Source of the DNA: Roseovarius confluentis
Lineage (GTDB): Bacteria > Pseudomonadota > Alphaproteobacteria > Rhodobacterales > Rhodobacteraceae
Direction of reading: 5' to 3'
DNA length: 64,000 nucleotides
NCBI RefSeq assembly: GCF_002917925.1
Contig: NZ_PPFE01000001.1
Location: 124,001-188,000 of the forward strand
This document shows, piece after piece, positions 54,155 through 61,543 of this stretch. The notes beneath the pieces were generated by a model that was not told where the DNA came from, did not search any database, and saw nothing but the letters and a program-made list of their open reading frames with translations. The first letter of the stretch is position 1; every line of letters begins with the position of its first letter. The position numbers and the translations under genes were made by a program.

Positions 54155-54505
54155 TCAAATGATCGCCAACCGTTCGGCGCGTTCAGGCTCCGGAAACGGG
54201 CGGTCCAGTGCGACATCCGCGCTTTCGATCATGTCATGCATCCGAGCGTAGAGCGTCTCGGCCTAGGCGCTTTGTTGTCCGACCCACCTGAATGCCCGGT
54301 CAAGTTGCGCCAAGTCTGACAGCTCGATTTGCAACAGGAAGTCGCGATGGGCACCCGAAGCCAGGTTCAGCTTGCGGCGCAACAGCGAGCAGTTTCCGAC
54401 CATCTCCGCCCGCCTGAAGGTGGGACTTCCAGTCTTCCAGTGCCCGGCGAATGGCAACGACTTGGCGTCTTTCTTGAGGTCGATCTGGCACGTATAGACG
54501 TTCAT
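54155..54505 (-). pseudogene. Decayed DUF6614-like gene
   Basis: From ATG 54505 the frame gives MNVYTCQIDLKKDAKSLPFA, resembling the start of a small alphaproteobacterial family that I recall as DUF6614. The similarity then moves to another frame (LEDWKSHLQA), returns to the first (LLRRKLNLASGAHRDFLLQI), and hits an in-frame TAG at 54263-54265. After the TAG the same frame continues with family-like sequence (MHDMIESADVALDRPFPEP) to a TGA at 54155. One pair of compensating shifts and one nonsense codon are implied. Full length without the TAG would be about 116 aa. Confidence 0.75.
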
Positions 54506-54711
54506 GACACGCGGTTTCCCAGTGGGTTTGCGCGTATCGTTGCACGAAAACCTTGCCAATTGGTTACCGCCACACGCGACGGGTCAGGATCACATCGCGA
54601 CGAAGATGTTGTCGACATCGATATCCGGATCCACCGATTGCCGCCCCGGGGCAGCAGAAATCCGGGGCTTCCTTAATCTTGTTTGCCGACGAGCTGAGGC
54701 GAAAGTCGTTC

Positions 54712-54737
54712 AAAACGGCGCGCTTTGCGCGGCGCGT
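54712..54737 (-). terminator. Probable gyrA terminator
   Basis: On the minus strand, just past the gyrA stop, a GC-rich inverted repeat around GCGC-AAA-GCGC (5-6 bp stem with a bulge) is followed by TTTT. Position and T-run fit a Rho-independent terminator. Confidence 0.6.
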
Positions 54738-54745
54738 TCAGAAAA

Positions 54746-57514
54746 TCAGGTTGCCTCCTGGTCCTCCGCCTTGTCCGTCGTCGCCTCGCCATCCAGCAGT
54801 TCCTCTTCTCCGGTCTCGGCGATCCAAGCGACGCTGACGACTTTCTCGCCTTTGCCCGTGTTGAACACCTTAACACCGCCCGCGCTGCGCGACCGGAACG
54901 AAATGCCTTCGACCGGCACCCGGATCGACTGCCCGCGCGAAGTGGCCAGCATGATCTGGTCCTCGAGATCCACCGGGAAGGACGCGACCAACGCGCCGCC
55001 GCGCATCGCCTTGTCCATCGCCTGCACGCCCATGCCGCCACGTCCGCGCACCGGGTAGTCGTGGCTCGAACTCAGCTTGCCAGCGCCCTGCTCGGTGATC
55101 GTCAGGATTAGGTTCTCCGCCGCTTTCATCTCCTCGAACCGTTCAGGGGGCAGGGGAGCGTCGGCATTGCCTTCGTCCTCGCCCGTGCCCTCGTCATCCG
55201 CGCCGGCCATCTGGCGGCGCATCTTCAGATAGGCGGCCCGCTCGTCCGGGCTGGCCTCGAAATGGCGAATGATCGACATCGAGACGAGGGTGTCTCCATT
55301 CTGAAGCCTGATCCCCCGCACACCGGTGGAGTCGCGCCCCTTGAAGACCCGCACATCGGTTGTCCGGAAACGGATCGCCCGGCCCGAGTCGGTGACCAGC
55401 ATCACGTCATCATCCTCGGAACAGATGCGCACGTTGACCAGACGCGTGTTTTCGTCGGGCAGCTTCATCGCGATCTTGCCGTTCGACTTGACGTTGGTGA
55501 AGTCGCTCAGCGCGTTGCGCCGTACGTCCCCGGCCGAGGTGGCAAAGAATATCTGAAGGTTTTCCCATTCTTCTTCCGGCACATCCACCGGCATGATCGC
55601 CGCGATGCTGACGCCGCTGGGAATGGGAAGGATGTTGACGATCGCCTTTCCCTTCGACGTGCGTCCGCCCAGCGGCAGGCGCCACGTCTTCAGCTTGTAG
55701 ACCATCCCGTCGGTGGTGAAGAACAAAAGCTGCGTGTGCGTGTTGGCCACGAAGAGCGTGGTCACCACGTCCTCTTCCTTGGTCTGCATCCCCGACAGCC
55801 CCTTGCCGCCGCGTTTCTGCGCGCGGAAATCGGCCAGCGCGGTGCGCTTTATATAGCCGCCTGACGTGACCGTCACGACCATGTCCTCGCGCTCGATCAG
55901 ATCCTCGTCTTCCATGTCGCCCGACCAGTCGACGATCTCGGTGCGGCGGGGGACGGCGAACTGCTCTCTCACCTCGGTCAGTTCGTCCGAGATGATCTGC
56001 ATGATTCTCTCGCGGCTGGCGAGGATGGCGAGGTATTCCTTGATCTTGCCGGCCAGGTCCTGCAGCTCGTCCGTGACTTCCTTGACGCCCAGTTGCGTCA
56101 GCCTTTGCAGGCGCAACTCCAGAATGGCGCGGGCCTGCGTTTCGGAAAGGTTATAGGTGCCGTCCTCGTTGGCCTTGTGGGTGGGGTCGTCGATCAGCGC
56201 GATATATTCGAGGATATCGCCAGCCGGCCAGCGCCGGGTCATCAGCTTTTCACGCGCCTCGGCGGCGTCGGCGGAGGCACGGATGGTCGCCACGACCTCG
56301 TCGACATTGCTGACCGCGACGGCCAGGCCGCATAGCACGTGACTGCGTTCTCGGGCCTTGCGCAGGTCATAGGCGGTCCGCCGCGCCACAACGTCCTCGC
56401 GGAAGGAAATGAAGGCGCTCAGGAAGCCGTAAAGCGTCAGTTGCTCGGGACGTCCGCCATTCAGCGCCAGCATGTTGCAGCCGAAATGGGTCTGCATCGG
56501 GGTAAAGCGGAACAGCTGGTTCAGCACCACCTCGGCGGTGGCGTCGCGCTTGAGTTCGACCACCACGCGCACGCCGTGACGGTCGGATTCGTCCTGCACA
56601 TGGGTGATGCCCTCGATGCGTTTTTCGCGCACGGTTTCGGCGATCTTCTCGATCATCGCCGACTTGTTCACCTGATAGGGAATCTCTTCTATAATAATGG
56701 CATAGCGGTCTTTCCTGACCTCCTCGATCCGGGTCTTTGCCCGCACGATGACGCTGCCGCGTCCCTCGATGTAAGCCTTCCGCGCGCCCGAGCGGCCCAG
56801 CATGATGCCGCCCGTCGGAAAGTCCGGGCCGGGGATATACTCGATCAGTTGCTCGGAGCTCAGGTCGGGGTTGTCGATCAGGGCCAGCGTGGCGTCGATG
56901 ACCTCGCCCAGGTTGTGGGGCGGGATGTTGGTGGCCATGCCCACCGCGATGCCGCCGGCCCCATTGACGAGCATGTTGGGGAACCGCGCCGGCAGGACCG
57001 TGGGCTCGCGGTCCTTGCCGTCGTAGTTGTCCTGGAAGTCGACGGTTTCCTTCTCGATATCCGCCAGCAACGCGCTGGCGGGCTTGTCCATGCGGACCTC
57101 GGTGTAGCGCATGGCGGCGGGGTTGTCGCCGTCCATCGAGCCGAAGTTGCCTTGACCGTCAAGTAGCGGTAAAGACATGGAAAAATCCTGCGCCATGCGC
57201 ACCAGAGCGTCGTAAATAGCGCTGTCGCCGTGGGGGTGGTATTTACCCATGACGTCGCCCACCGGGCGCGCGGATTTGCGGTAGGCCTTGTCGTGGGTGT
57301 TGCCGGTTTCGTGCATGGCGTAAAGGATGCGCCGGTGCACGGGTTTCAGACCGTCGCGCAGGTCGGGAATGGCGCGGCTGACGATCACCGACATGGCATA
57401 GTCCAGGTAGGACGTCTTCATCTCGTCGATGATCGACACCGTCGGGCCGTCATACGCGGGGCGCTCTGGCGGCATTTCGTCTTCGTTTTCAGGGGTTTCC
57501 GGCGTGTCGTTCAC
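54746..57514 (-). CDS. gyrA: DNA gyrase subunit A
   Basis: Breakage-reunion subunit of DNA gyrase. The 922-aa protein has [15 protein letters not shown], where Ser and Asp occupy the positions of E. coli Ser83 and Asp87, the quinolone-sensitive residues. [12 protein letters not shown] contains the active-site tyrosine. The C-terminal beta-pinwheel includes the GyrA box QKRGGKG. The last 100 residues carry an acidic insert ([15 protein letters not shown]) and tail. It is divergent from usg in a 193-bp region. Confidence 0.96.
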   Translation of the reverse strand: MNDTPETPENEDEMPPERPAYDGPTVSIIDEMKTSYLDYAMSVIVSRAIPDLRDGLKPVHRRILYAMHETGNTHDKAYRKSARPVGDVMGKYHPHGDSAIYDALVRMAQDFSMSLPLLDGQGNFGSMDGDNPAAMRYTEVRMDKPASALLADIEKETVDFQDNYDGKDREPTVLPARFPNMLVNGAGGIAVGMATNIPPHNLGEVIDATLALIDNPDLSSEQLIEYIPGPDFPTGGIMLGRSGARKAYIEGRGSVIVRAKTRIEEVRKDRYAIIIEEIPYQVNKSAMIEKIAETVREKRIEGITHVQDESDRHGVRVVVELKRDATAEVVLNQLFRFTPMQTHFGCNMLALNGGRPEQLTLYGFLSAFISFREDVVARRTAYDLRKARERSHVLCGLAVAVSNVDEVVATIRASADAAEAREKLMTRRWPAGDILEYIALIDDPTHKANEDGTYNLSETQARAILELRLQRLTQLGVKEVTDELQDLAGKIKEYLAILASRERIMQIISDELTEVREQFAVPRRTEIVDWSGDMEDEDLIEREDMVVTVTSGGYIKRTALADFRAQKRGGKGLSGMQTKEEDVVTTLFVANTHTQLLFFTTDGMVYKLKTWRLPLGGRTSKGKAIVNILPIPSGVSIAAIMPVDVPEEEWENLQIFFATSAGDVRRNALSDFTNVKSNGKIAMKLPDENTRLVNVRICSEDDDVMLVTDSGRAIRFRTTDVRVFKGRDSTGVRGIRLQNGDTLVSMSIIRHFEASPDERAAYLKMRRQMAGADDEGTGEDEGNADAPLPPERFEEMKAAENLILTITEQGAGKLSSSHDYPVRGRGGMGVQAMDKAMRGGALVASFPVDLEDQIMLATSRGQSIRVPVEGISFRSRSAGGVKVFNTGKGEKVVSVAWIAETGEEELLDGEATTDKAEDQEAT

Positions 57515-57707
57515 GTGCTGTCCCGTCCTGTGGCAACTGTTCTATATCTTGTTGCGGAAACTATACCAGAGGCAGGATATGGGGTGCAATGGCCCGTGTC
57601 CCGCGCCATTGGCAGCCAGCCGGGCAGGGTGATAACATACTGTTTTTATTGAAAACTAATAATTTCGTGGCACACTGAAAGACATAACAATCAAGAGTGG
57701 TGCCAAC

Positions 57708-57989
57708 ATGGGAACGGAAATGGAGCTTTCGGAAACCGAACTGATGCTGAAAGGCTATGGCCTGACGACAGCGGAATTCTATTACCACATGCCGGATTAT
57801 GCGCATGTTATCAATACCTTCGTCTGGCAGGACTATGACCTCGCGCCGGATCATCCCAAGCTTTTCAAGTTCATCGAGTTCTGGCAGGACGAGATCGAGG
57901 GGCCGCTGCATTCGGTGCAGTTCATCCATCGCAAGATGATCAGCCCCGGGGAATGGCGGCAGGTCACCGGCGAGTTCTACATGAACTGA
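57708..57989 (+). CDS. usg: Usg-like protein
   Basis: A 93-aa protein of the Usg family, small alphaproteobacterial proteins named from a gene beside trpF in some species; function unknown. The conserved core is LKGYGLTTAEFYYHMPDYA, FVWQDYDLAPDHPKLFKF, FWQDEIEGPLHSV and the terminal EFYMN. It is predicted cytoplasmic. ATG 57708 is used; ATG 57720 (MELSETELM) is equally possible. Here it stands alone, divergent from gyrA and not with trp genes. Confidence 0.85.
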   Translation: MGTEMELSETELMLKGYGLTTAEFYYHMPDYAHVINTFVWQDYDLAPDHPKLFKFIEFWQDEIEGPLHSVQFIHRKMISPGEWRQVTGEFYMN

Positions 57990-57995
57990 GCGCGG

Positions 57996-58080
57996 TCGGT
58001 TAACCGATCGGCGCAACGGGCCGAAATCACGGGGGTGACAGGCGTGCACCCCGCGTACACCGCCCGTGCACCGGGCGGTG
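57996..58080. repeat. Palindromes after usg (12-bp and 8-bp-stem)
   Basis: TCGGTTAACCGA is a perfect 12-bp palindrome at 57996-58007. CACCGCCC-N7-GGGCGGTG is a perfect 8-bp stem at 58058-58080. GTGCAC occurs twice here (58044-58049 and 58066-58071), the second inside the larger stem's loop. The larger hairpin could end usg transcription, but it has no T-run. Confidence 0.55.
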
Positions 58081-58155
58081 CAGCCAAGCGGCGTTAACTT
58101 CTCGGCGGCAGCATGACGGGCATTACCCGCGTCATCCCGCTGAAAGGAGCCCCTG

Positions 58156-58602
58156 ATGCGCCGTACACCGCCCCCGCAGAAGACCCGCGCCGCGTTGATG
58201 GACGAATTGCGGCAGTTGCAGGAATCGCTGACCGAACACTGGCTGGACCGATCCCTGCCCGAGGAGTGGGAGGGGCTGGAAAGCCGCGAGCCGATCGCCC
58301 GCCCGAAAACGCGGGTCACCATCCGGCTGGACAGCGACATGTTGAAATGGTTCCGCCGCCTTGGCCCCGGCTATGGCGCGCGCATCAACCGGGTGCTGCG
58401 GTTGTACTGGCTGGCCCTGATCGAGGGGCGGGTCTATGCGCATTGGGACGAGAACGGCGCGGGGCCGCAATTTGCCGAGTACCTGGACCGGCAGATGGAG
58501 ATCCTGCACGACCAGCGCGCCCGCCGCCTGAACGAGACCGCGACAGACGACGACAACCCGTTCGAGGGAATCAAGATCGACTTCGGCGACGACAAGGAGT
58601 GA
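58156..58602 (+). CDS. BrnA-like antitoxin-fold protein, no adjacent toxin
   Basis: A 148-aa protein. The central block KTRVTIRLDSDMLKWFRRLGPGYGARINRVLR matches the ribbon-helix-helix region of BrnA/DUF4415 antitoxins (xTIRLDxDVLxxFxxxGxGYQxxIN). The N- and C-terminal extensions are longer than in a typical BrnA. No BrnT toxin gene lies on either side (upstream usg, downstream a convergent secreted protein). It may be an orphan antitoxin or a DNA-binding regulator derived from one. A GAAAGGAG ribosome site precedes ATG 58156. Confidence 0.78.
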   Translation: MRRTPPPQKTRAALMDELRQLQESLTEHWLDRSLPEEWEGLESREPIARPKTRVTIRLDSDMLKWFRRLGPGYGARINRVLRLYWLALIEGRVYAHWDENGAGPQFAEYLDRQMEILHDQRARRLNETATDDDNPFEGIKIDFGDDKE

Positions 58603-58623
58603 AGCGGGCCAGCTGCGCCCGGA

Positions 58624-59079
58624 TCAATAGGGCGGACAGCTGGACGGTGGCGGGGGCAAGTCGGGCAGGGCACAGCCGCAATGGGATTTCAGCAGGGTGA
58701 ACCGCTTGCTGCGCAGCCCCATCCGCTGAAGCTGGCGATGCACGTGGCCCAGCCGCGGGCGTGCGCCGGTCGAGAGTTCACGATCCATCACCATGCGGCC
58801 ATCGAAGTGGACCTGGCTTGCCGTGTCATCGGCATCTTCCGGCAGGTGTCCCAGGGCCACCGCCTGCCGCTTGCTGCAATCGACCAGCACGTAGGTGGGC
58901 CGGTATCCCGCGGCGTCGGGATCAAGCTGCGAAAAAAGCACGGTGCTGCCGTTGGCGTGTTCGAGCATCGCTCGCTGACCGTTCGAGACCTCGCAGACCG
59001 GCGGAGGCAGGGCGCAGGCGGCGGCCTGCGCGGCAGAGCAGAGGGTGACAAGGGCGGCAAGGGCTGCGGTGCGGGACAT
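58624..59079 (-). CDS. Secreted protein, unknown function
   Basis: A 151-aa precursor with a Sec signal (MSRTAALAALVTLCSAAQAAA) and a cysteine-containing mature part. The mature protein includes CEVSNGQRAMLEHANGSTVL, YVLVDCSKRQAVAL and a C-terminal KSHCGCALPDL followed by a Pro/Ser-rich tail ending SCPPY. Paired cysteines suggest disulfides in the periplasm. I do not recognise a family. It converges with the BrnA-like gene and stands alone before the SYLF terminator. Confidence 0.7.
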   Translation of the reverse strand: MSRTAALAALVTLCSAAQAAACALPPPVCEVSNGQRAMLEHANGSTVLFSQLDPDAAGYRPTYVLVDCSKRQAVALGHLPEDADDTASQVHFDGRMVMDRELSTGARPRLGHVHRQLQRMGLRSKRFTLLKSHCGCALPDLPPPPSSCPPY

Positions 59080-59094
59080 GGGGTGACCTCACTG

Positions 59095-59124
59095 AAAAAG
59101 GGCGCGTGAGATGTTCACGCGCCC
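59095..59124 (-). terminator. Rho-independent terminator of the SYLF gene
   Basis: On the minus strand GGGCGCGTGA-N5-TCACGCGCCC-type pairing (10-bp perfect stem, 59100-59124) is followed by TTTTT. It lies 47-76 nt past the SYLF stop. A second short hairpin (CCGGGGTT-CA-AACCCCGG, 59147-59164) lies between. Confidence 0.88.
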
Positions 59125-59170
59125 CTGTATGTCGTCTGATCCCTGTCCGGGGTTCAAACCCCGGGGCAGA

Positions 59171-59731
59171 TCAGGGGATGATGCGCGTATACTTGGTGCC
59201 TTCGAGCGACGCGCCTACCAGTGCCCCCGCCTGGCCGAAGATCACCGCGAGCACCGGCGTGCTGGCCGTGGTGGTGTCGGCCCGCAGGTTTTCGCCCTTG
59301 TCCGAGAAGACGTATTCGATATCCGCGCCCGCGACCCAGCCGGAAGCGCGGCGGAAGCCGGCCAGCGCGTCTTCGGTCATGAAGAACAACACGTGGGCGA
59401 ATTGCTGCGCCCCGATCTGAAGCCCGACGCTGCCCTTGGCGGCAGAATAATAATCGACCGTCGCACCGCCCACGCGCAGGGCGCCGCGGCCATAGCCGCC
59501 GCCGACGATGAAACCGCCCTCGGTGATCAGGGGCATGACAAGCTGGCCCACGGACTTGGCCGCTATGTCGCGAGTCTGGGGGTAGCGTTGGTAAAGGTAA
59601 TTGAGCGTCGAGTCGACGCGGGCGTCAATCTTCTGCGAGCCGACGCTGCCGACCCCGTTGCCGCAAGCGGCCAGAAGGGGGGATGCGGCCAATGCACCGA
59701 GCGTGAAGCTTCGCCGGGAAAGGTTTTTCAT
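59171..59731 (-). CDS. SYLF/Ysc84 domain lipoprotein
   Basis: A 186-aa protein with an unusual double signal: SRRSFTLGALAASPLLAAC combines a twin-arginine motif with a lipobox (LAAC, Cys23), so Tat-exported lipoprotein is the likely form. The mature part matches the SYLF/Ysc84 lipid-binding domain (FIVGGGYGRGALRVGGATVDYYSAAKGSVGLQIGAQQF, then ALAGFRRASGWVAGADIEYVF). The start at 59731 gives this signal. It precedes hemB on the strand map, with 138 nt between, and ends at a strong terminator. Confidence 0.85.
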   Translation of the reverse strand: MKNLSRRSFTLGALAASPLLAACGNGVGSVGSQKIDARVDSTLNYLYQRYPQTRDIAAKSVGQLVMPLITEGGFIVGGGYGRGALRVGGATVDYYSAAKGSVGLQIGAQQFAHVLFFMTEDALAGFRRASGWVAGADIEYVFSDKGENLRADTTTASTPVLAVIFGQAGALVGASLEGTKYTRIIP

Positions 59732-59869
59732 GATACTGCCTGTTCGTTGCCTGATCCGTGGCCGGTCTTTTGTAAAATGCCGGCCTGTCCCTACACTATA
59801 GAGGGGAAGACAGGCGGTGTCACCACAGTTTGTGGTGTCCGGGCAGATAAGCAAGAACCCGCGTGGGTA
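59732..59869. promoter_or_regulatory. hemB/SYLF spacer with two inverted repeats
   Basis: This 138-bp spacer lies downstream of hemB and upstream of the SYLF gene, both leftward. It contains CACCACA-GTT-TGTGGTG (59821-59837, 7-bp perfect stem) and a longer interrupted repeat GGCCGG-N14-CCGGCC near 59760-59785. The first may terminate hemB without a T-run. No promoter could be assigned. Confidence 0.4.
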
Positions 59870-60868
59870 TCAGCCGTTCAGCATCCGCGCGACGGCGGGG
59901 GCGAAATAGGTCAGGATGCCGTCGCAACCGGCCCGTTTGAAGGCCATCAGGCTTTCGACCATGGCGCGGTCGTGGTCGATCCAGCCGTTCTGCGCGGCGG
60001 CCTGGATCATCGCGTATTCGCCCGACACCTGGTAGGCATAGGTGGGCGCGCCGAATTCGTCCTTCACCCGGCGGCAGATGTCCAGGTAGGGCATCCCGGG
60101 CTTGATCATCACCATGTCGGCGCCCTCGGAAAGATCGCGGGCGACACAGCGCAGCGCCTCGTCGGAATTGGCCGGATCCATCTGGTAGGTCTTCTTGTCG
60201 CCTTTCAGCGCGCCGGAGGCGCCGACCGCGTCGCGGAACGGGCCGTAGAAGGCGGAGGCGTACTTGGCGGCATAGCTGAGCAGGAGCGTGTTCTTGTGGC
60301 CTTCGGATTCCAGCGCGGCGCGCAGGGCGCCGATGCGGCCGTCCATCATGTCCGAGGGGCCGATGATGTCGACCCCCGCCGCGGCCTGGCTGAGGGCCTG
60401 TTTCACCAGCGCCTCGATGGTCTCGTCGTTGAGGATCTCGCCCTCCTCGACAAAGCCGTCATGGCCGGTGTCGGAATAGGGGTCGAGCGCCACGTCGGTC
60501 ATGATGGCGATGTCGGGCACCGCGTCCTTGATGGCGCGGGTGGCGCGGTTCGATAGGTTGTCGAGGTTCCACGCCTCGGCGCAATCCGACGTGCGGTTCT
60601 CGGCCGAGGTATAGGGAAAGAGGCAGATTGCGGGGATGCCGAGGGATTGCGCCTCGCGGGCGGCCTCGACCACGCGGTCGACGCTGCGGCGCAGGACGCC
60701 GGGCATGGAGGGCACGGGGTCTTCCTGGCCTTCACCGTCGCACACGAAGACCGGCCAGATGAGGTCTGCCGGGGTCAGCGTGTTCTGGGCCACCAGCGAC
60801 CGGATTGCCGGCGTGGCGCGGGTGCGGCGCAGGCGCGTGACGGGGAAGGGCCCTTGGGTGGGACGCAT
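59870..60868 (-). CDS. hemB: Delta-aminolevulinic acid dehydratase
   Basis: Condenses two 5-aminolevulinate molecules to porphobilinogen, the second common step of tetrapyrrole synthesis (heme, and bacteriochlorophyll where made). The 332-aa protein has LLLSYAAKYASAFYGPFRDA and MVMIKPGMPYLDI with the two active-site lysines. The metal loop reads DVALDPYSDTGHDG instead of the cysteine-rich zinc motif, so it is the zinc-independent, magnesium-type class. ATG 60868 is preferred over 60877 because AAAGGATGG gives proper spacing only for the former. Confidence 0.95.
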   Translation of the reverse strand: MRPTQGPFPVTRLRRTRATPAIRSLVAQNTLTPADLIWPVFVCDGEGQEDPVPSMPGVLRRSVDRVVEAAREAQSLGIPAICLFPYTSAENRTSDCAEAWNLDNLSNRATRAIKDAVPDIAIMTDVALDPYSDTGHDGFVEEGEILNDETIEALVKQALSQAAAGVDIIGPSDMMDGRIGALRAALESEGHKNTLLLSYAAKYASAFYGPFRDAVGASGALKGDKKTYQMDPANSDEALRCVARDLSEGADMVMIKPGMPYLDICRRVKDEFGAPTYAYQVSGEYAMIQAAAQNGWIDHDRAMVESLMAFKRAGCDGILTYFAPAVARMLNG

Positions 60869-61008
60869 TGTAGCCATCCTTTTTCTTAGTCGCCTTCTGA
60901 GTGGCATGGAAATTCCGCCATCTCAAGGGTAGGAATTGGCGCAGAGCGGCGCTAAGAGGTGCCCGGATAGAACGCGGCACAGCGCAAAGACGCAACGAGG
61001 CACCGGCA

Positions 61009-61533
61009 TTGGACCTGATCGAGACCATTTTCGAGCTGATCGACATGCGCAGCTTCAGCAACCTTTGGTTCTGGATCGTGCTGGCGGTGCTGTGGTCGTC
61101 GACCAGCCACTGGGTGCTGGGCGTGCCGTGGGACATGGTGCAGCGCGCCAGGAGCGGCGATGAGCAGGGGGTCATCGACCTGCACGACATGGTGCGCATC
61201 AACAGCAACCGCCTGCTTTACATCGCGCGCGAAACCGGGATGCTGCTGGCCGGGTTCGCCTGTTTCGTGCTGACCACGCTGGGGCTTCTAGGGTTCGTCT
61301 ATCGCAACGAGTTCAGCCAGGCGGTGTTCCTGCTGGCCTTTCCGATGACGCTGGTGGCGCTTTTGTCGATCTATACCTCCCACCGCATCAACCGTGACGG
61401 GCTGGTGGGCGAGGCGCTTTACAAGCGAATGCATTACCACCGCGTCACGACGCAGTTCCTCGGCATCCTGTCGATCCTTGCGACCGCGATGTGGGGCATG
61501 CTGGTCAACATGTCGACCGGCGCGCTTGGCTGA
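61009..61533 (+). CDS. DUF599-like membrane protein
   Basis: A 174-aa inner-membrane protein with about four hydrophobic segments. The pattern SNLWFWIVLAVLWSSTSHWVLGVPWDMVQRA at the N-terminus recurs in a roseobacter family annotated as DUF599-like or loosely as a component near suf genes. The start is uncertain: TTG 61009 has GAGG at 9-nt spacing and fits the family N-terminus, while longer in-frame starts (60901) overlap the hemB promoter. It is divergent from hemB and 10 nt upstream of mfd, so it is probably co-transcribed with it. Confidence 0.7.
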   Translation: MDLIETIFELIDMRSFSNLWFWIVLAVLWSSTSHWVLGVPWDMVQRARSGDEQGVIDLHDMVRINSNRLLYIARETGMLLAGFACFVLTTLGLLGFVYRNEFSQAVFLLAFPMTLVALLSIYTSHRINRDGLVGEALYKRMHYHRVTTQFLGILSILATAMWGMLVNMSTGALG

Positions 61534-61543
61534 GGGGCTGCAA

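Noticed and set aside
59147..59164. tRNA T-arm remnant (possible integration-site fragment)
   Set aside because: The loop has 2-6 nt rather than 7 with a proper 5-bp stem, and no acceptor or anticodon sequence is adjacent; it is a plain hairpin at the SYLF stop.
59111..60556. 481-codon ORF on the plus strand across the SYLF and hemB genes
   Set aside because: It is antisense to hemB and SYLF and shows no conserved motif.
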